DNA of 23,610 nt from contig JACQDG010000001.1 in assembly GCA_016201185.1 (NCBI GenBank), positions 1 through 23,610 on the forward strand. Reading direction: 5' to 3'. The stretch comes from Acidobacteriota bacterium (GTDB taxonomy: Bacteria; Acidobacteriota; Terriglobia; Bryobacterales; JACQDG01). The notes under the pieces were generated by a model. It had not been told where the DNA came from. It did not search any database and saw only the letters and a list, made by a program, of their open reading frames with translations. Made by a program: the position numbers and the translations under genes. Shown here in pieces: positions 22,842 through 23,610 of the stretch. Position 1 is the first letter of the stretch. Each line of letters opens with the position of its first letter.

Positions 22842-23610
22842 AACCTTCCCTCTCGGTGGTCATTCCCGCCTTCAATGAGGAGCCGGCGATCCAGGGGGTA
22901 ATCGCCGAATTAAGGCAGGTTCTTCAACAGAGCGAAATCAGCGCGGAAATCCTGGTCGTGGACGACGGCTCCACAGATGGTACGGCGCGAGTCGCGGCTG
23001 CGGCCGGCGCCCGTGTTATCCGCCACCGCAGCAACCGTGGATATGGTGCAGCGCTCAAGACCGGCATTGCCGCCGCTGCCCATGACATCATCGTCATGAC
23101 CGACGCGGATGGCACCTATCCCGCGGAGCACATTCCTGCGATGCTGGCGGAATTGGAACGTGCCGACCTGGTTGTCGGCGCCAGGATTGGTCGAAATACC
23201 CGTATTCCACTGGTTCGCCGACCGGCAAAATGGGCGTTGAATCATCTGGCCAACTACCTTGCCAAAGCACGAATTCCGGACCTGAACAGCGGTCTGAGAA
23301 TCTTTCGGCGGGAGATGGTGATGCAGTACTTCCCCATCCTGCCGGACCAATTCAGCTGGACCACGACCATAACCTTAGCGTTGCATTGCGATAAATACGC
23401 GGTATCTTACCTGCCCATTGGCTACCGGGAAAGAAAGGGAAGGTCCAAGATCGTGCCGTGGGATGCGGGAAGCTTCGTCATTCTGATCTTGCGCACGGCC
23501 ATGCTGTTCCGGCCGCTGCGGGTGTTCCTTCCCTTGGTTCTCGTCTGTCTCGTCTATGGGCTGGTCAAACTCACTATCGACCTGTTTCGGCAGCCAAACA
23601 TCTCCGCTTC
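22838..23610 (+). CDS. GT2 glycosyltransferase, dolichol-phosphate-mannose-synthase-like (partial)
   Basis: The frame opens at ATG 22838 and is still open at the window end (257 codons seen). The GT-A fold motifs are clear: SVVIPAFNEE (residues 6-15), VVDDGSTDGT (40-49), NRGYGAALKTGI (66-77) and the metal-binding DAD (89-91) in MTDADGTYP. Later, DLNSGLRIFRREMV and YRERKGRSKIVPWD are typical of DPM1/undecaprenyl-phosphate glycosyltransferases. Near the end a membrane helix begins (LRVFLPLVLVCLVYGLVKL). Such enzymes charge polyprenyl phosphate with one sugar on the cytoplasmic face, making the donor for GT-C enzymes like its immediate upstream neighbour. The ATGA overlap with that gene supports a paired function. 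The C-terminus is missing only because the window ends. Confidence 0.92.
   Translation, partial: MKPSLSVVIPAFNEEPAIQGVIAELRQVLQQSEISAEILVVDDGSTDGTARVAAAAGARVIRHRSNRGYGAALKTGIAAAAHDIIVMTDADGTYPAEHIPAMLAELERADLVVGARIGRNTRIPLVRRPAKWALNHLANYLAKARIPDLNSGLRIFRREMVMQYFPILPDQFSWTTTITLALHCDKYAVSYLPIGYRERKGRSKIVPWDAGSFVILILRTAMLFRPLRVFLPLVLVCLVYGLVKLTIDLFRQPNISA

Overview
This is GC-rich DNA from a Gram-negative-type bacterium. Acidobacteriota is the best guess, as an uncultured or metagenome-derived lineage. The reasons are inference from family resemblance: a Tat-exported Gfo/Idh/MocA oxidoreductase, an RraA-like protein and an exported methyltransferase whose signal peptides end in Ala-Gln, a lipoprotein-type PQQ dehydrogenase, and the style of the radical SAM and GT-C genes. 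No rRNA or other taxonomic marker is present.

Layout. (1) 1-922 looks like the end of an integron cassette array. It has two attC sites (18-119 and 723-786), one complete cassette carrying a GTG-started membrane-anchored protein, and a second tiny cassette with no downstream attC. No integrase is in view. (2) 1244-3585, minus strand, reads adenosine-specific kinase, RraA-like protein, Gfo/Idh/MocA oxidoreductase. (3) 3637-5981, plus strand, holds a flavoprotein/NapH-like membrane iron-sulfur fusion and an exported methyltransferase with a one-base frameshift. (4) 6006-10373, minus strand, holds a SPOR protein, tRNA-His(GTG), a PQQ dehydrogenase, threonine 3-dehydrogenase and a JAMM-motif protein with a good sigma70-type promoter. 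(5) 10591-11808 is an IS110-family (IS1111-like) element. It has perfect 14-bp subterminal inverted repeats and a structured right-end noncoding region that could encode a bridge RNA. (6) 11809-12130 is noncoding, with an inverted repeat and a perfect 31-bp tandem duplication. (7) 12131-23610, plus strand, is a cell-surface glycan locus: three different GT-C type membrane proteins, a nucleotide-sugar epimerase, an FAD-dependent mutase/oxidase-like protein, a radical SAM protein, a Wzx-type flippase and a GT2 glycosyltransferase that runs off the window.

In the surface locus, the epimerase would supply a sugar nucleotide, the GT2 would load sugar onto a lipid carrier, the flippase would move lipid-linked oligosaccharide across the membrane, and the GT-C proteins would use polyprenyl-linked donors on the periplasmic side. 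The tight packing, with ATGA overlaps at two junctions, suggests co-transcription.

A recurrent oddity is that several otherwise recognisable genes look internally shortened. The RraA gene has lost its segment between signal peptide and core. The flavoprotein lacks its pyridine-nucleotide-binding half. The radical SAM gene jumps from its core to the end of its SPASM region in another frame. A start-coupled remnant sits at 15842. The methyltransferase also has a one-base frameshift. This may be assembly error or real decay, and it should be settled from reads before biology is built on those genes. The most interesting non-protein signals are the integron cassette and the structured ends of the IS1111-like element.
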